From UBA1672 sp964352665 (GTDB lineage Bacteria; Pseudomonadota; Alphaproteobacteria; Micavibrionales; Micavibrionaceae): 64,000 nucleotides of DNA. Of the stretch, positions 8,612 to 17,176 are shown in pieces. The DNA lies in the NCBI GenBank assembly GCA_964352665.1, contig CAYGSJ010000004.1, positions 1 through 64,000 on the forward strand. The letters are read 5' to 3'. A program made the translations under genes and the position numbers. The notes under the pieces were generated by a model. That model was given only the letters and a program-made list of their open reading frames with translations, searched no databases and had not been told where the DNA came from. The stretch's first letter is position 1. Every line of letters begins with the position of its first letter.

Positions 8612-9280
8612 ATGAAAAGAATCATTGCCATCGACGGCCCCGCGGCAAGCGGTAAAGGCACACTCTCCAGAAATCTGGCCAGGGCGCTTAATTTTGCCCA
8701 TATGGATACGGGTGCACTCTATCGTGCTGTAGGGTATGAGGTTTTACGCGCAGGCCACGATCCGGAAGATACCGAACACGCGCTTGAGGCTTGTGCACGT
8801 CTTTCCAGAAAGATTAACATAGAGGCCACTCTTGACGATGTTCTGGGTAATGCAGGGCTGCGCACTGATGATGTGGGTATTGCCGCATCACGAATTGCCG
8901 CAATGCAAGAGGTTAGAGATACGCTAGTCGACCTACAAAGGTCATTCGCAAATGAGCCACCGGAAGGGTTTGAAGGTTCTATTCTAGATGGGCGCGATAT
9001 CGGTACCGTAATTTGTCCCGATGCCCCCTTAAAGCTGTTTATTACCGCCAATTTGGAGATTCGCGCAGAAAGACGTCTAAAAGAGTTGCAATCCAAAGGA
9101 TTAGACGTTACATATAGGGCCGTTTTAGAGGATATGCGTGCGCGTGATGCGCGCGACTCCGGCCGACAGGCCGCTCCGATGAGGCCCGCTGATGATGCTA
9201 TTAATATAGATAGTAGCGATTTGGATGAGGCTGAATTGCTGGAAGTGGCCTTAAAACATGCGAAAAAGGCATTTGGCTAG
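8612..9280 (+). CDS. cmk: Cytidylate kinase
   Basis: 222 residues, the normal size. It phosphorylates CMP and dCMP with ATP in the cytoplasm. The P-loop is near the N-terminus (IAIDGPAASGKGT, residues 4-16). The family motifs MDTGALYRAVG and DGRDIGTV are present, followed by the lid region with AERRLKEL and the terminal RDARDSGRQAAPMRPADDA. The cmk-rpsA pairing seen here is a widely conserved gene order. The ribosome site is weak (AGG very close to the ATG). Confidence 0.95.
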   Translation: MKRIIAIDGPAASGKGTLSRNLARALNFAHMDTGALYRAVGYEVLRAGHDPEDTEHALEACARLSRKINIEATLDDVLGNAGLRTDDVGIAASRIAAMQEVRDTLVDLQRSFANEPPEGFEGSILDGRDIGTVICPDAPLKLFITANLEIRAERRLKELQSKGLDVTYRAVLEDMRARDARDSGRQAAPMRPADDAINIDSSDLDEAELLEVALKHAKKAFG

Positions 9281-9399
9281 GGTCTGCATCAAGACGCATT
9301 AGCGAAAATATTCCCCTAGAACCAAGACGTCTGACATCCTTCTGCAAAGAAAAAAAGGGTGTTCTGGCGTTATTTTGAATACAGAAAAGGAATAGTAAT

Positions 9400-11136
9400 A
9401 TGGCGCATGTAGCCGCAAATCTAAAAGATAAACAAGACTCTCCTGAGTTTGCAGCTCTACTAGGAGAAACTATTGGAGAAAATGAAAAATTCGAAGGAAG
9501 CGTTGTAAAAGGTGTCGTTATCGCACTGGAACATGAACACATCATTGTTGATGTTGGTCTGAAATCCGAAGGACGCATCCCACGTTTTGAATTTTCAAAA
9601 CCCGGAGAAGATCCGGAAATTAATATTGGAGACACCGTAGAAGTTTTCGTCGAAAGAATGGAAAACAGAAATGGTGAATCAGTTCTCTCCCGTGAAAAAG
9701 CACGCAGAGAAGAAGTCTGGGTGGAGCTTGAAAAGCTGCACGAGAAAGGCGAAAGAGTCACTGGAACGATCTTTGGTCGCGTTAAGGGTGGTTTCACAGT
9801 GGATCTGGGGGGCGCCGTCGCGTTCTTGCCAGGATCACAGGTGGATATACGTCCCGTACGCGATATAGAGCCTTTGATGGATACACCACAGCCATTTCAC
9901 GTTCTTAAAATGGACCGCAGCCGCGGAAACATAGTTGTTTCCCGTCGTTCGATCCTTGAAGAATCCCGTCAGGAACAACGCAGCGATCTTCTTGATAATC
10001 TGGCTGAAGGTCAGGTTCTTGAAGGTGTTGTTAAAAACATCACCGATTATGGTGCGTTCGTTGATTTGGGCGGTGTTGATGGTCTTCTGCACGTTACCGA
10101 TATCTCTTGGAAACGCGTTAATCATCCATCAGAAGTTCTTCAAATCGGACAAACTGTGGGCGTACAGGTTATTCGTTTCAACGAAGAGACACAGCGTATC
10201 TCGTTGGGTATGAAACAACTTGAAACAGATCCATGGGCCGAAGTCGAAGGCAAGTATGTCGAAGGCACACGCTTTACAGGCCGCATCAGCAATATTGCCG
10301 ATTATGGCGCATTTGTTGAGTTGGAAGATGGTGTTGAAGGCCTTGTTCACGTCTCTGAAATGTCATGGACAAAGAAAAATGTTCACCCGGGTAAAATCGT
10401 TTCTACATCTCAGGAAGTGGAAGTGGTCGTGCTTGAAGTCAACATGGAAAAACGCCGTATTTCACTTGGTTTGAAACAGTGTCAGGAAAATCCGTGGGAA
10501 AAATTCGCGGAAGGACATAAAGTTGATCAGGAAATTGAAGGAGAAGTCCGCAACATCACTGAATTTGGCTTGTTTGTAGCCCTGACAGAAGAAATTGATG
10601 GCATGGTTCACCTGTCCGACATTTCTTGGGAAGATCAAAGTGAAGATGTTCTGAAAAACTTCAATAAAGGTGATCTTGTTAAGGCGAAAATCCTTGAACT
10701 TGATCCTGACCGTGAGCGTGTAGCCCTAAGCATTAAGGCGCTTTCGGCTGATCCATATCAAGGCGCAATGGAAGGTGTTGCAAAAGGCGCAGTCGTGACC
10801 TGTACAGTATCTGATATTAAGGCCGGATCAATCGAAGTGACGTTAAACGATGATGTGAAAGGAACGATCAAGAAAGCTGATCTTTCCCGTGAACGTTCCG
10901 AACAACGCACTGATCGTTTTGCTGTTGGTGAAAAAGTGGACGCTAAGGTGATTTCCGTTGACCGGAAAACACGCAAAGTGACGTTGTCGATCAAGGCACA
11001 GGAAATCGATGAAGACAAGCAGGCAATGAAGGACTTCGGTTCGACAGAAAGTGGCGCGTCTCTTGGTGATATTCTTGGTGCAGCCCTTCAGGAAAACGAA
11101 AAAGACGATAAAAAAGAAGAGAAAAAGAAGAAGTAA
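9400..11136 (+). CDS. rpsA: 30S ribosomal protein S1
   Basis: 578 residues with six S1-type OB-fold RNA-binding repeats. These are recognisable from recurring motifs such as GAFVDLGGVDGLLHVTDISW, GAFVELEDGVEGLVHVSEMSW and GLFVALTEEIDGMVHLSDISW. S1 brings mRNA to the 30S subunit. The protein ends in a lysine/glutamate-rich tail (DDKKEEKKKK). It follows cmk by 119 bases, has AAAGGA upstream of the ATG and is followed by a clear terminator. Confidence 0.97.
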   Translation: MAHVAANLKDKQDSPEFAALLGETIGENEKFEGSVVKGVVIALEHEHIIVDVGLKSEGRIPRFEFSKPGEDPEINIGDTVEVFVERMENRNGESVLSREKARREEVWVELEKLHEKGERVTGTIFGRVKGGFTVDLGGAVAFLPGSQVDIRPVRDIEPLMDTPQPFHVLKMDRSRGNIVVSRRSILEESRQEQRSDLLDNLAEGQVLEGVVKNITDYGAFVDLGGVDGLLHVTDISWKRVNHPSEVLQIGQTVGVQVIRFNEETQRISLGMKQLETDPWAEVEGKYVEGTRFTGRISNIADYGAFVELEDGVEGLVHVSEMSWTKKNVHPGKIVSTSQEVEVVVLEVNMEKRRISLGLKQCQENPWEKFAEGHKVDQEIEGEVRNITEFGLFVALTEEIDGMVHLSDISWEDQSEDVLKNFNKGDLVKAKILELDPDRERVALSIKALSADPYQGAMEGVAKGAVVTCTVSDIKAGSIEVTLNDDVKGTIKKADLSRERSEQRTDRFAVGEKVDAKVISVDRKTRKVTLSIKAQEIDEDKQAMKDFGSTESGASLGDILGAALQENEKDDKKEEKKKK

Positions 11137-11162
11137 TTCTTCGTTCTCTTACAGAATAATAG

Positions 11163-11190
11163 AAGCCGGCAAAATTTGTCGGCTTTTTTT
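11163..11190 (+). terminator. Rho-independent terminator after rpsA
   Basis: Arms AAGCCG (11163-11168) and CGGCTT (11180-11185), extendable inward by a G-T and a C-G pair, surround an A/T-rich loop. They end in a run of seven T (11184-11190). Confidence 0.85.
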
Positions 11191-11346
11191 ATTTACCCCG
11201 TCTAAAGGGCAATGCTGCTTTAGATCACAAAAAATTGTTTTTTATCAAGGTCTTTTGCTTGACGCAAAGCTCAAGATAAGGCACTCTATACATTATACAA
11301 ATTAAATAGTTTTGTTTCTTTTGCTTGCTAAGAAGGATGTTTTGAT

Positions 11347-11628
11347 ATGACAAAATCCGAATTAATACAGCGCCTCGCAGATCTTAATCCGCATCTTTAT
11401 CTTCGAGATATTGAAAAGATTGTGGAGACCGTATTCAACGAGATTTCAGATGCGCTGGCTAAAGGCAACCGCGTCGAGTTGCGTGGTTTTGGTGCATTTT
11501 CTGTGAAACACCGCGAGGCTCGCGTTGGGCGTAATCCACGCACAGGTGAAACCGTTCATGTCGAGGCAAAGCGGTTGCCATTTTTCAAAACAGGTAAAGC
11601 ACTGCGTGAAAAACTTAACGGGGAATAG
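11347..11628 (+). CDS. ihfB: Integration host factor subunit beta
   Basis: 93 residues, of the HU/IHF DNA-bending family. The C-terminal arm GRNPRTGETVHV, followed by KRLPFFKTGKALRE, carries the proline-tipped beta ribbon that intercalates in the minor groove. KSELIQRLA at the start is typical. IHF works as an alpha/beta heterodimer; the alpha gene is not in the window. AGAAGGA precedes the ATG. rpsA-ihfB-lapA-pyrF/trpF is a conserved order in alphaproteobacteria. The 150 or so bases between the rpsA terminator and this gene should hold its promoter; a TTGACG at 11259 is seen but no well-spaced -10 element. Confidence 0.94.
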   Translation: MTKSELIQRLADLNPHLYLRDIEKIVETVFNEISDALAKGNRVELRGFGAFSVKHREARVGRNPRTGETVHVEAKRLPFFKTGKALREKLNGE

Positions 11629-11631
11629 CCA

Positions 11632-11973
11632 ATGGCTTTCCTGCGCTGGTTCATAGGTTTTGTAATTACAATCTGTATTTGTGCTTTTGCTGTTGTCAAT
11701 CGCGATTCTGTTAGTCTGTCCGTTAATCCCATAACACAAGATCAATTTCTGGAACTTCCCCTTTATGTTGTATTTCTGGGGGCGATGGCCTTTGGCTTTC
11801 TTTTCGGCGGGATTATTGTCTGGTTTAATATGAGCGGCTTGCGCAAGGAAAAGCGCACGCAAGGCAAAGAGATCAAGCTTCTTGAAAAAGAGCTGGAACG
11901 TCTGAAAGAAGAAAAGCTTCGGGCAAAGGCTCTGCCAGCAGGAGAAATTTTTCCTGCATTATCTACAAAATAG
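11632..11973 (+). CDS. LapA-domain inner membrane protein
   Basis: 113 residues with two membrane segments (about 5-25 and 42-64) and the family phrase VNRDSVSLSVNP between them. A charged, coiled-coil-prone cytoplasmic tail follows (LRKEKRTQGKEIKLLEKELERLKEEK). This matches the LapA/YciS domain family (formerly DUF1049). In enterobacteria LapA acts with LapB in controlling lipopolysaccharide synthesis; whether that holds here is inference. It starts three bases after ihfB and is clearly co-transcribed with it. Confidence 0.8.
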   Translation: MAFLRWFIGFVITICICAFAVVNRDSVSLSVNPITQDQFLELPLYVVFLGAMAFGFLFGGIIVWFNMSGLRKEKRTQGKEIKLLEKELERLKEEKLRAKALPAGEIFPALSTK

Positions 11974-11989
11974 GCTATAAATAAATATT

Positions 11990-12682
11990 ATGACGTCTGA
12001 TCCTAAAATTTTCTGTGCTATTGATACAGACAACCTGGAACATGCTTGTGATTTGGCACAAGCCATAGCGCCCGTGACCGGTGCTCTGAAACTCGGTCTT
12101 GAATTCTTTAACCATTTTGGCCCAGAGGGGATTGAGCGTGTTTTAAAAGCAGCTCCGGATGCTGCGCTTTTTATTGATCTGAAATTTCATGATATACCGA
12201 ATACAGTAGCTGGAGCGATACAGGGCATCTGTTCTAACTTCTCCCCTGCCTATCTTAATGTCCATGCGGCGGGAGGGACAGAGATGATGTTGGCTGCAAA
12301 AAATGCGTGTGGACGGAATACAAAGCTACTAGCGGTTACAATCCTTACCAGCCTTGACGAACAGGCAATATTGGATATCGGATACCAGGGTGATGTTGCG
12401 CATAATGTGCAACAATTGGCGCGGGCTGCTGAAAATGCCGGACTAGACGGTGTGGTTTGCTCTGCCCATGAAATTGCTGCACTTCGGCAAAGCTGTAACA
12501 AGGATTTTGTCCTTATGGTGCCAGGGATCAGGCCTGAAGGGGCAGATGCTGGCGATCAAAAGCGCGTAATGACACCGTCACAGGCGCTCGAGGCCGGCGC
12601 AACGCATTTGGTGATAGGGCGGCCAATCACCTCTGCACCGGACCCGTCAAAAGCGGCGCAGGATATACTTAATTCACTGTAG
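11990..12682 (+). CDS. pyrF: Orotidine 5'-phosphate decarboxylase
   Basis: 230 residues, a single TIM barrel. It has the catalytic signature FIDLKFHDIPNTV (Asp-Lys-His-Asp array) near residue 65, the phosphate-binding end VPGIRPEGADAGDQKR and GATHLVIGRPIT. It makes UMP from OMP, the last step of de novo pyrimidine synthesis. It lies 16 bases after the lapA-like gene and 11 bases before the membrane-protein gene, within one operon. Confidence 0.96.
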   Translation: MTSDPKIFCAIDTDNLEHACDLAQAIAPVTGALKLGLEFFNHFGPEGIERVLKAAPDAALFIDLKFHDIPNTVAGAIQGICSNFSPAYLNVHAAGGTEMMLAAKNACGRNTKLLAVTILTSLDEQAILDIGYQGDVAHNVQQLARAAENAGLDGVVCSAHEIAALRQSCNKDFVLMVPGIRPEGADAGDQKRVMTPSQALEAGATHLVIGRPITSAPDPSKAAQDILNSL

Positions 12683-12693
12683 GGAACTGAACC

Positions 12694-13515
12694 ATGAATA
12701 GATATGAACCCACATTTGATCTTAAAGAAACCTCTGCCAATGTCTTGGATTTTGTGAACAGAAATATGGATCAAGTCTGGAAAATCTATAAACCCTTGAT
12801 GCCGCATATTGTTATTTTATCTCTTATTGATGCAATGATTTCCGATATTTATATGCCGCACTCTGAAACAGGCTTTGCTCTTGGCGGGTTAGTATCAACA
12901 TATTTTATTATGGCATTTTCGATCTCCTGGTATCGTCTGGTGATACAGGGCTCCGATAATTTTGAAGCAATGAACCCTTTCAAGCCAAGACGCTCGGAAT
13001 TGAAAATGGTCGGGGTTATGGTCCTGATCCTTGTTGTTCTGGTGGTGGTGGCCTTTATCGGGGGAACTCTTGCTGGCGTTTCTGCTCTTATGGGAGGCGG
13101 TGTTGCAGGGATCATTGCGGGCTTGTTGGCTTGTGGTTTGATTATTGCCTATTTCATCTGGCTTTTTCGCCTTACCTTCTTTTTTCCTGCGATAGCGGTT
13201 GGGCATGATATCAGTCTGCGCGAAGCAACAAGTCTTACCAAAGGCTATGTCTGGAAATTTATGAATGTCTCTGCCATCGCCTCGCTACGTGTTCTGGTCA
13301 TGATGATCGTGGCGCTCGTAGCAATGTCAGGCATGATGGTTCTTCTCATACAAACCGGTATCCCCCTACAATTTTTGGCGATTGAAACTATGCCCAATAT
13401 CGTCGGATTTATTATTGCCTTTCCTATTCTGGTGTATTTTCAACCTATCCTGATCGCAATTATTTCAACTGCGATTGCCAATTATTACCTTTATGCGATC
13501 CGTCGTCATGGATAA
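12694..13515 (+). CDS. Polytopic membrane protein of unknown function
   Basis: 273 residues. An N-terminal segment of about 35 residues is followed by roughly six hydrophobic spans: near 35-55, 58-80, 105-130, 133-158, 195-220 and 232-265. I see no catalytic motif or transporter signature. The glycine-rich third and fourth spans are close together. It lies between pyrF and trpF, overlapping trpF by eight bases, so it is co-transcribed with housekeeping genes. It may be a small conserved membrane family; no function is assigned. Confidence 0.7.
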   Translation: MNRYEPTFDLKETSANVLDFVNRNMDQVWKIYKPLMPHIVILSLIDAMISDIYMPHSETGFALGGLVSTYFIMAFSISWYRLVIQGSDNFEAMNPFKPRRSELKMVGVMVLILVVLVVVAFIGGTLAGVSALMGGGVAGIIAGLLACGLIIAYFIWLFRLTFFFPAIAVGHDISLREATSLTKGYVWKFMNVSAIASLRVLVMMIVALVAMSGMMVLLIQTGIPLQFLAIETMPNIVGFIIAFPILVYFQPILIAIISTAIANYYLYAIRRHG

Positions 13516-14146
13516 GGTGCAGGTCAAAATTTGCGGGATAAAAACACCTCATGCTTTAAATGCTGCCGTTTCTGCAGGAGCACGATTTATCGGCTTTGTC
13601 TTTTATCCGCCTTCTCCGCGCTTTATAGAGATAGATACTGCCAAAGAACTGGCCTCTATGTTGCCGACGGGGGTTCGCTCTGTGGGGCTTTTCGTAGACC
13701 CTACCGATGAAGAACTGGGGGCTGTACTTGGCAAGGTTCAACTCGATATGATCCAACTCCACAATGATGAAACGCCCTCACGTGTGGCCCAGATAAAAAA
13801 CAAATATGCTATGCCCATTATAAAGGCCCTGCCGGTGCGTGACAGGGGTGATATAGAGCACGCCCATGAATATGATGCTGCGGACTGGATTTTATTCGAT
13901 GCGAAATCTGCCGACCCAAAAATGCCCGGAGGCACAGGGCAGACCTTTGACTGGTCTTTATTAAAAAGCTTTGACATTAACAAGCCATGGATGCTCTCGG
14001 GGGGGCTAACTCACGAAAATGTGCAAGAGGCGCTGGATGTTCTTGCTCCGGATGCGGTTGATGTATCCTCCGGTGTAGAACAAGTGCGCGGCGAGAAAGA
14101 TACAGGCAAAATAAAAGCTTTTATCGATGCAGTGAACAGGTTATAA
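13508..14146 (+). CDS. trpF: Phosphoribosylanthranilate isomerase
   Basis: 212 residues, a TIM-barrel enzyme of tryptophan synthesis (PRA to CdRP). It has VKICGIKTP with the catalytic cysteine at the start, FVFYPPSPRFI, GLFVDPTDEEL, the catalytic-aspartate strand ILFDAK and the phosphate-binding ends MLSGGLTHENV and DVSSGVE. The frame extends upstream to 13475, but the start at 13508 (MDKVQVKICGI) fits the family and gives an eight-base overlap with the preceding gene. Confidence 0.95.
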   Translation: MDKVQVKICGIKTPHALNAAVSAGARFIGFVFYPPSPRFIEIDTAKELASMLPTGVRSVGLFVDPTDEELGAVLGKVQLDMIQLHNDETPSRVAQIKNKYAMPIIKALPVRDRGDIEHAHEYDAADWILFDAKSADPKMPGGTGQTFDWSLLKSFDINKPWMLSGGLTHENVQEALDVLAPDAVDVSSGVEQVRGEKDTGKIKAFIDAVNRL

Positions 14147-14154
14147 AACCCCAC

Positions 14155-15363
14155 ATGAGCGCAAATTCCTATAAAAAGCAGCCCGATGAACGCGGGCATT
14201 TCGGTCAATATGGCGGACGGTATGTCGGCGAAACTTTAATGCCCCTTATTCTTGCGGTTGGCAAGGCGTGGGATGAAGCCAAAGCCGACCACGCTTTCTG
14301 GGCTGAATTCGATGATCTTGCCAAACATTATATTGGTCGCCCGTCACCCCTATATTTTGCAGAAAAAACCACGAAACATCTGGGCGGCGCAAAAGTTTAT
14401 TTTAAACGTGACGAGTTGAACCATACCGGTGCGCATAAAATCAATCATTGTATCGGTCAGGTGCTCTTGGCCAAACGTATGGGAAAAACCCGCATCATCG
14501 CCGAAACCGGCGCGGGGCAACATGGTGTGGCTACGGCAACAGTTTGTGCCTTATTTGATTTACCCTGCACAATTTTTATGGGTGCAAAGGATGTAGAGCG
14601 TCAATCACCGAATGTGTTTCGGATGAAATTATTGGGCGCAGAAGTGCGACCCGTAGAATCTGGTTCGGCCTCGCTGAAAGATGCAATGAACGAAGCCATG
14701 CGCGATTGGGTGACCAATGTACATAATACCTACTATCTGATCGGCACGGTTGGCGGGCCACACCCTTTTCCTGCAATGGTACGTGATTTTCAATCCGTGA
14801 TGGGTAAGGAAGTGCGCGAACAAATGATGGAACGCGAAGGACGGTTGCCGGATACTTTGGTGGCGGCTATTGGTGGTGGGTCAAATGCTATGGGTCTGTT
14901 CCATCCATTTTTGGACGATGCAGCTGTGCATATGATCGGGGTTGAGGCCGCAGGGCTCGGCGTTGATACGGATCAGCATGCGGCCAGTCTGGCAGGCGGA
15001 AGAGCTGGCGTGCTTCATGGGATGCAGACCTATTTCCTACAGGATGACGACGGCCAGATTCAAGAGGCTCACTCTATTTCCGCGGGGCTGGATTATCCCG
15101 GAATCGGGCCGGAACATGCATGGCTGTTCGATGAAAAACGCGTGGAATATGTCTCCATAAAAGACAACGAAGCGCTGGAGGCCTTTCAACTTTGTACAAA
15201 ACTGGAAGGGATCATTCCTGCGCTGGAACCATCCCATGCTTTTGCCCATGTGATGAAGATTGCAGGCACCCTGCCTAAAGACCATATCATCGTTATGAAT
15301 CTTTGTGGACGCGGCGATAAGGACATCTTCACGGTGGCCAAAAAACTTGGTGTGGAGATTTAA
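14155..15363 (+). CDS. trpB: Tryptophan synthase beta chain
   Basis: 402 residues. The PLP lysine is in NHTGAHKINH (K95). Also present are the catalytic-glutamate region AETGAGQHG, the phosphate loop GGGSNAMG and the terminal NLCGRGDKDIFT. It condenses indole with serine in complex with TrpA. It starts eight bases after trpF. Unusually, trpA does not follow directly: two small unrelated genes are inserted between them. Confidence 0.97.
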   Translation: MSANSYKKQPDERGHFGQYGGRYVGETLMPLILAVGKAWDEAKADHAFWAEFDDLAKHYIGRPSPLYFAEKTTKHLGGAKVYFKRDELNHTGAHKINHCIGQVLLAKRMGKTRIIAETGAGQHGVATATVCALFDLPCTIFMGAKDVERQSPNVFRMKLLGAEVRPVESGSASLKDAMNEAMRDWVTNVHNTYYLIGTVGGPHPFPAMVRDFQSVMGKEVREQMMEREGRLPDTLVAAIGGGSNAMGLFHPFLDDAAVHMIGVEAAGLGVDTDQHAASLAGGRAGVLHGMQTYFLQDDDGQIQEAHSISAGLDYPGIGPEHAWLFDEKRVEYVSIKDNEALEAFQLCTKLEGIIPALEPSHAFAHVMKIAGTLPKDHIIVMNLCGRGDKDIFTVAKKLGVEI

Positions 15364-15366
15364 TTG

Positions 15367-15804
15367 ATGGACATTAAAATTGTTCAGAGTGATGAAGAGA
15401 TCAGAGCATGCCATAAAGTCATGGTTCTGCTGGGTAAGCGACGGGCCACACTATCCGAAGATCAATTCCTGGAGCAGGTCAAAAGGCAGCAGACAAATGA
15501 CGGATTTATTCTTGCGTATCTTGAAAATGCAGGCGAAATATGCGCGGTAGCAGGTTACAGATATGCTGAATTTCTGGCTTATGGCAAAGTATTACATCTT
15601 GATGATCTGGTCTCAAAAGAACAAAACCGCTCCAAAGGCGTAGGCAGTTTCTTTATGAACTGGCTTGAAGAACAGGCAAAAGAACAGAATTGCGACATGT
15701 TTGTTTTGGGCTCGGGAACCGAACGTAAACGTGCGCACAAATTCTATTTGGGAAAAAATTTTACCATTGACGACTACTATTTTGGTAAAAAACTGGCGGG
15801 ATAA
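15367..15804 (+). CDS. GNAT-family N-acetyltransferase
   Basis: 145 residues with the GNAT fold. The acetyl-CoA loop is seen as LVSKEQNRSKGVGSFFMNWL near residues 78-97, followed by the C-terminal strand-helix FVLGSGTERKRAHKFYLGKNF. The substrate is unknown. An in-frame TTG lies three bases earlier; the ATG at 15367 with GGAG nine bases upstream is preferred. It sits directly behind trpB and two bases before the next gene, inside the trp operon. Confidence 0.8.
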   Translation: MDIKIVQSDEEIRACHKVMVLLGKRRATLSEDQFLEQVKRQQTNDGFILAYLENAGEICAVAGYRYAEFLAYGKVLHLDDLVSKEQNRSKGVGSFFMNWLEEQAKEQNCDMFVLGSGTERKRAHKFYLGKNFTIDDYYFGKKLAG

Positions 15805-15806
15805 AA

Positions 15807-16298
15807 ATGAGCACACAACAAGCACAGCAATACGAGGTTAAAGCCGGTCTGGATAAGATCGATGGTTTTTCCGTAGTCGGGATATCTACAATCATTGCCG
15901 GCAGTGACACTGCCTCCGAAGACATCAATGCCTTGTGGGAAGATTTTTTCAAGCGTAGCATCGGTCAAGATGTTACCGAGCGTGTCGACGACGTGATCTA
16001 CGCGGTCTATTCCGATTATGAGGGCGATCATACAAAGCCATATCGTCTTACATTGGGCTATAAGGTCAAAGAGGCTGTGGCGCTCAAAGATCATCTCTAT
16101 CAGGTTGATGTTCAAACCGCGGACTATGCTATGATGGGCGCGGCAGGGGAGCAGCCAAAGGCCTTGATCGAGACATGGACGGCCGTCTGGCAGAGTGACC
16201 TTGATCGTCGTTTTGAAACGGATTTTGAAGTTTACGGCCAGCGTTTCTTCGAAGAGGGTGTGCATGAAGTGCTAGTTTGCGTGGGAGTGAATGTATGA
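15807..16298 (+). CDS. GyrI-like / effector-binding domain protein
   Basis: 163 residues. The layout fits the AraC effector-binding (GyrI-like, YdeE) fold: a first strand with DKIDGFSVVGIST, a helix with INALWEDFFKR, AVYSDYEGDHTKPYRLTLGYKV and a terminal FEVYGQRF. No DNA-binding domain is attached. Stand-alone members bind small molecules; the ligand here is unknown. It is placed between the acetyltransferase gene and trpA and overlaps trpA by four bases, so translation of trpA is probably coupled to it. Confidence 0.68.
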   Translation: MSTQQAQQYEVKAGLDKIDGFSVVGISTIIAGSDTASEDINALWEDFFKRSIGQDVTERVDDVIYAVYSDYEGDHTKPYRLTLGYKVKEAVALKDHLYQVDVQTADYAMMGAAGEQPKALIETWTAVWQSDLDRRFETDFEVYGQRFFEEGVHEVLVCVGVNV

Positions 16299-17104
16299 GC
16301 AGGATAGATCAAAAATTTGAAAGCCTGAAAGCAACAAACCGTACTGCTCTTATAACCTTTATCATGGCCAGTGATCCCGATTTTGAAGGGAGTTTGAGCG
16401 TTCTAAAAGCTTTGCCGGATTCCGGCGCTGATATTATAGAGATCGGCATGCCTTTCACTGATCCTGCGGCTGATGGCCTAACCATTCAAATGGCAGGGCA
16501 GCGCGCACTCAAGGCTGGCGCAACCATGAAAACTACATTGCAAATGGTGCGTGATTTCCGCGAAACTAACGATCATACACCTGTTATTCTCATGGGTTAT
16601 GCCAACCCTGTTTACGCCTACGGGCTTGCAGAATTTGCACAAGATACCGCTGCCGCTGGCGTAGATGGTTTTATTATTGTTGATTTGCCTCCCGAAGAGG
16701 ATGAAGAGTTTCGTAAATATACAACTGAGCACGGGTTGGCGATTATTCGCCTTGTGACCCCGACAACAGATAACGAGCGTCTGGAAACCATTCTGGATGG
16801 CGCAGGTGGCTTTTTGTATTACGTATCGATTACAGGTGTCACTGGTACAGCTTCTGCCGATGTGGCGGCGCTCAAACCCCATATTGATTATATTAAAACA
16901 CGCACAAACCTTCCTGTGGCCATTGGATTTGGTATCAAAACCCCCGAAGATGCGCAGGAAATGGCGACTTTATCCGATGCTGTGGTGGTTGGATCGGCTA
17001 TCGTTGATAAGGTTAAGGATATCAGCAGTGATAACGCCTCAATTAAGCTCGTAAAAGCGCTTGTTTCTGCGCTTTCAGGGGTGTTAGGGGCACGTCCCGA
17101 GTGA
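16295..17104 (+). CDS. trpA: Tryptophan synthase alpha chain
   Basis: 269 residues. The catalytic pair is E49 (DIIEIGMPF) and D60 (DPAADG), the same positions as in the E. coli enzyme. The barrel motifs VILMGYANPVYAYG, GVDGFIIVDLPPEE and LYYVSITGVTGT are present, with the phosphate loop VAIGFGIKTP-VVVGSAIV. It cleaves indole-glycerol phosphate to feed indole to TrpB. The ATG at 16295 overlaps the upstream stop as ATGA and has GGGAG before it; an in-frame upstream start at 16277 is less likely. Confidence 0.96.
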   Translation: MSRIDQKFESLKATNRTALITFIMASDPDFEGSLSVLKALPDSGADIIEIGMPFTDPAADGLTIQMAGQRALKAGATMKTTLQMVRDFRETNDHTPVILMGYANPVYAYGLAEFAQDTAAAGVDGFIIVDLPPEEDEEFRKYTTEHGLAIIRLVTPTTDNERLETILDGAGGFLYYVSITGVTGTASADVAALKPHIDYIKTRTNLPVAIGFGIKTPEDAQEMATLSDAVVVGSAIVDKVKDISSDNASIKLVKALVSALSGVLGARPE

Positions 17105-17176
17105 TCTAAATCCTTGACTTTTGTATTGTTATTCTGCATTTTCTAGCCTCGACAACGATAAAGGGTATTTTTAAGA

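Noticed and set aside
15777..16265. 162-aa minus-strand frame across the GyrI-like gene
   Set aside because: The plus-strand gene has tight operon spacing on both sides and a recognisable fold.
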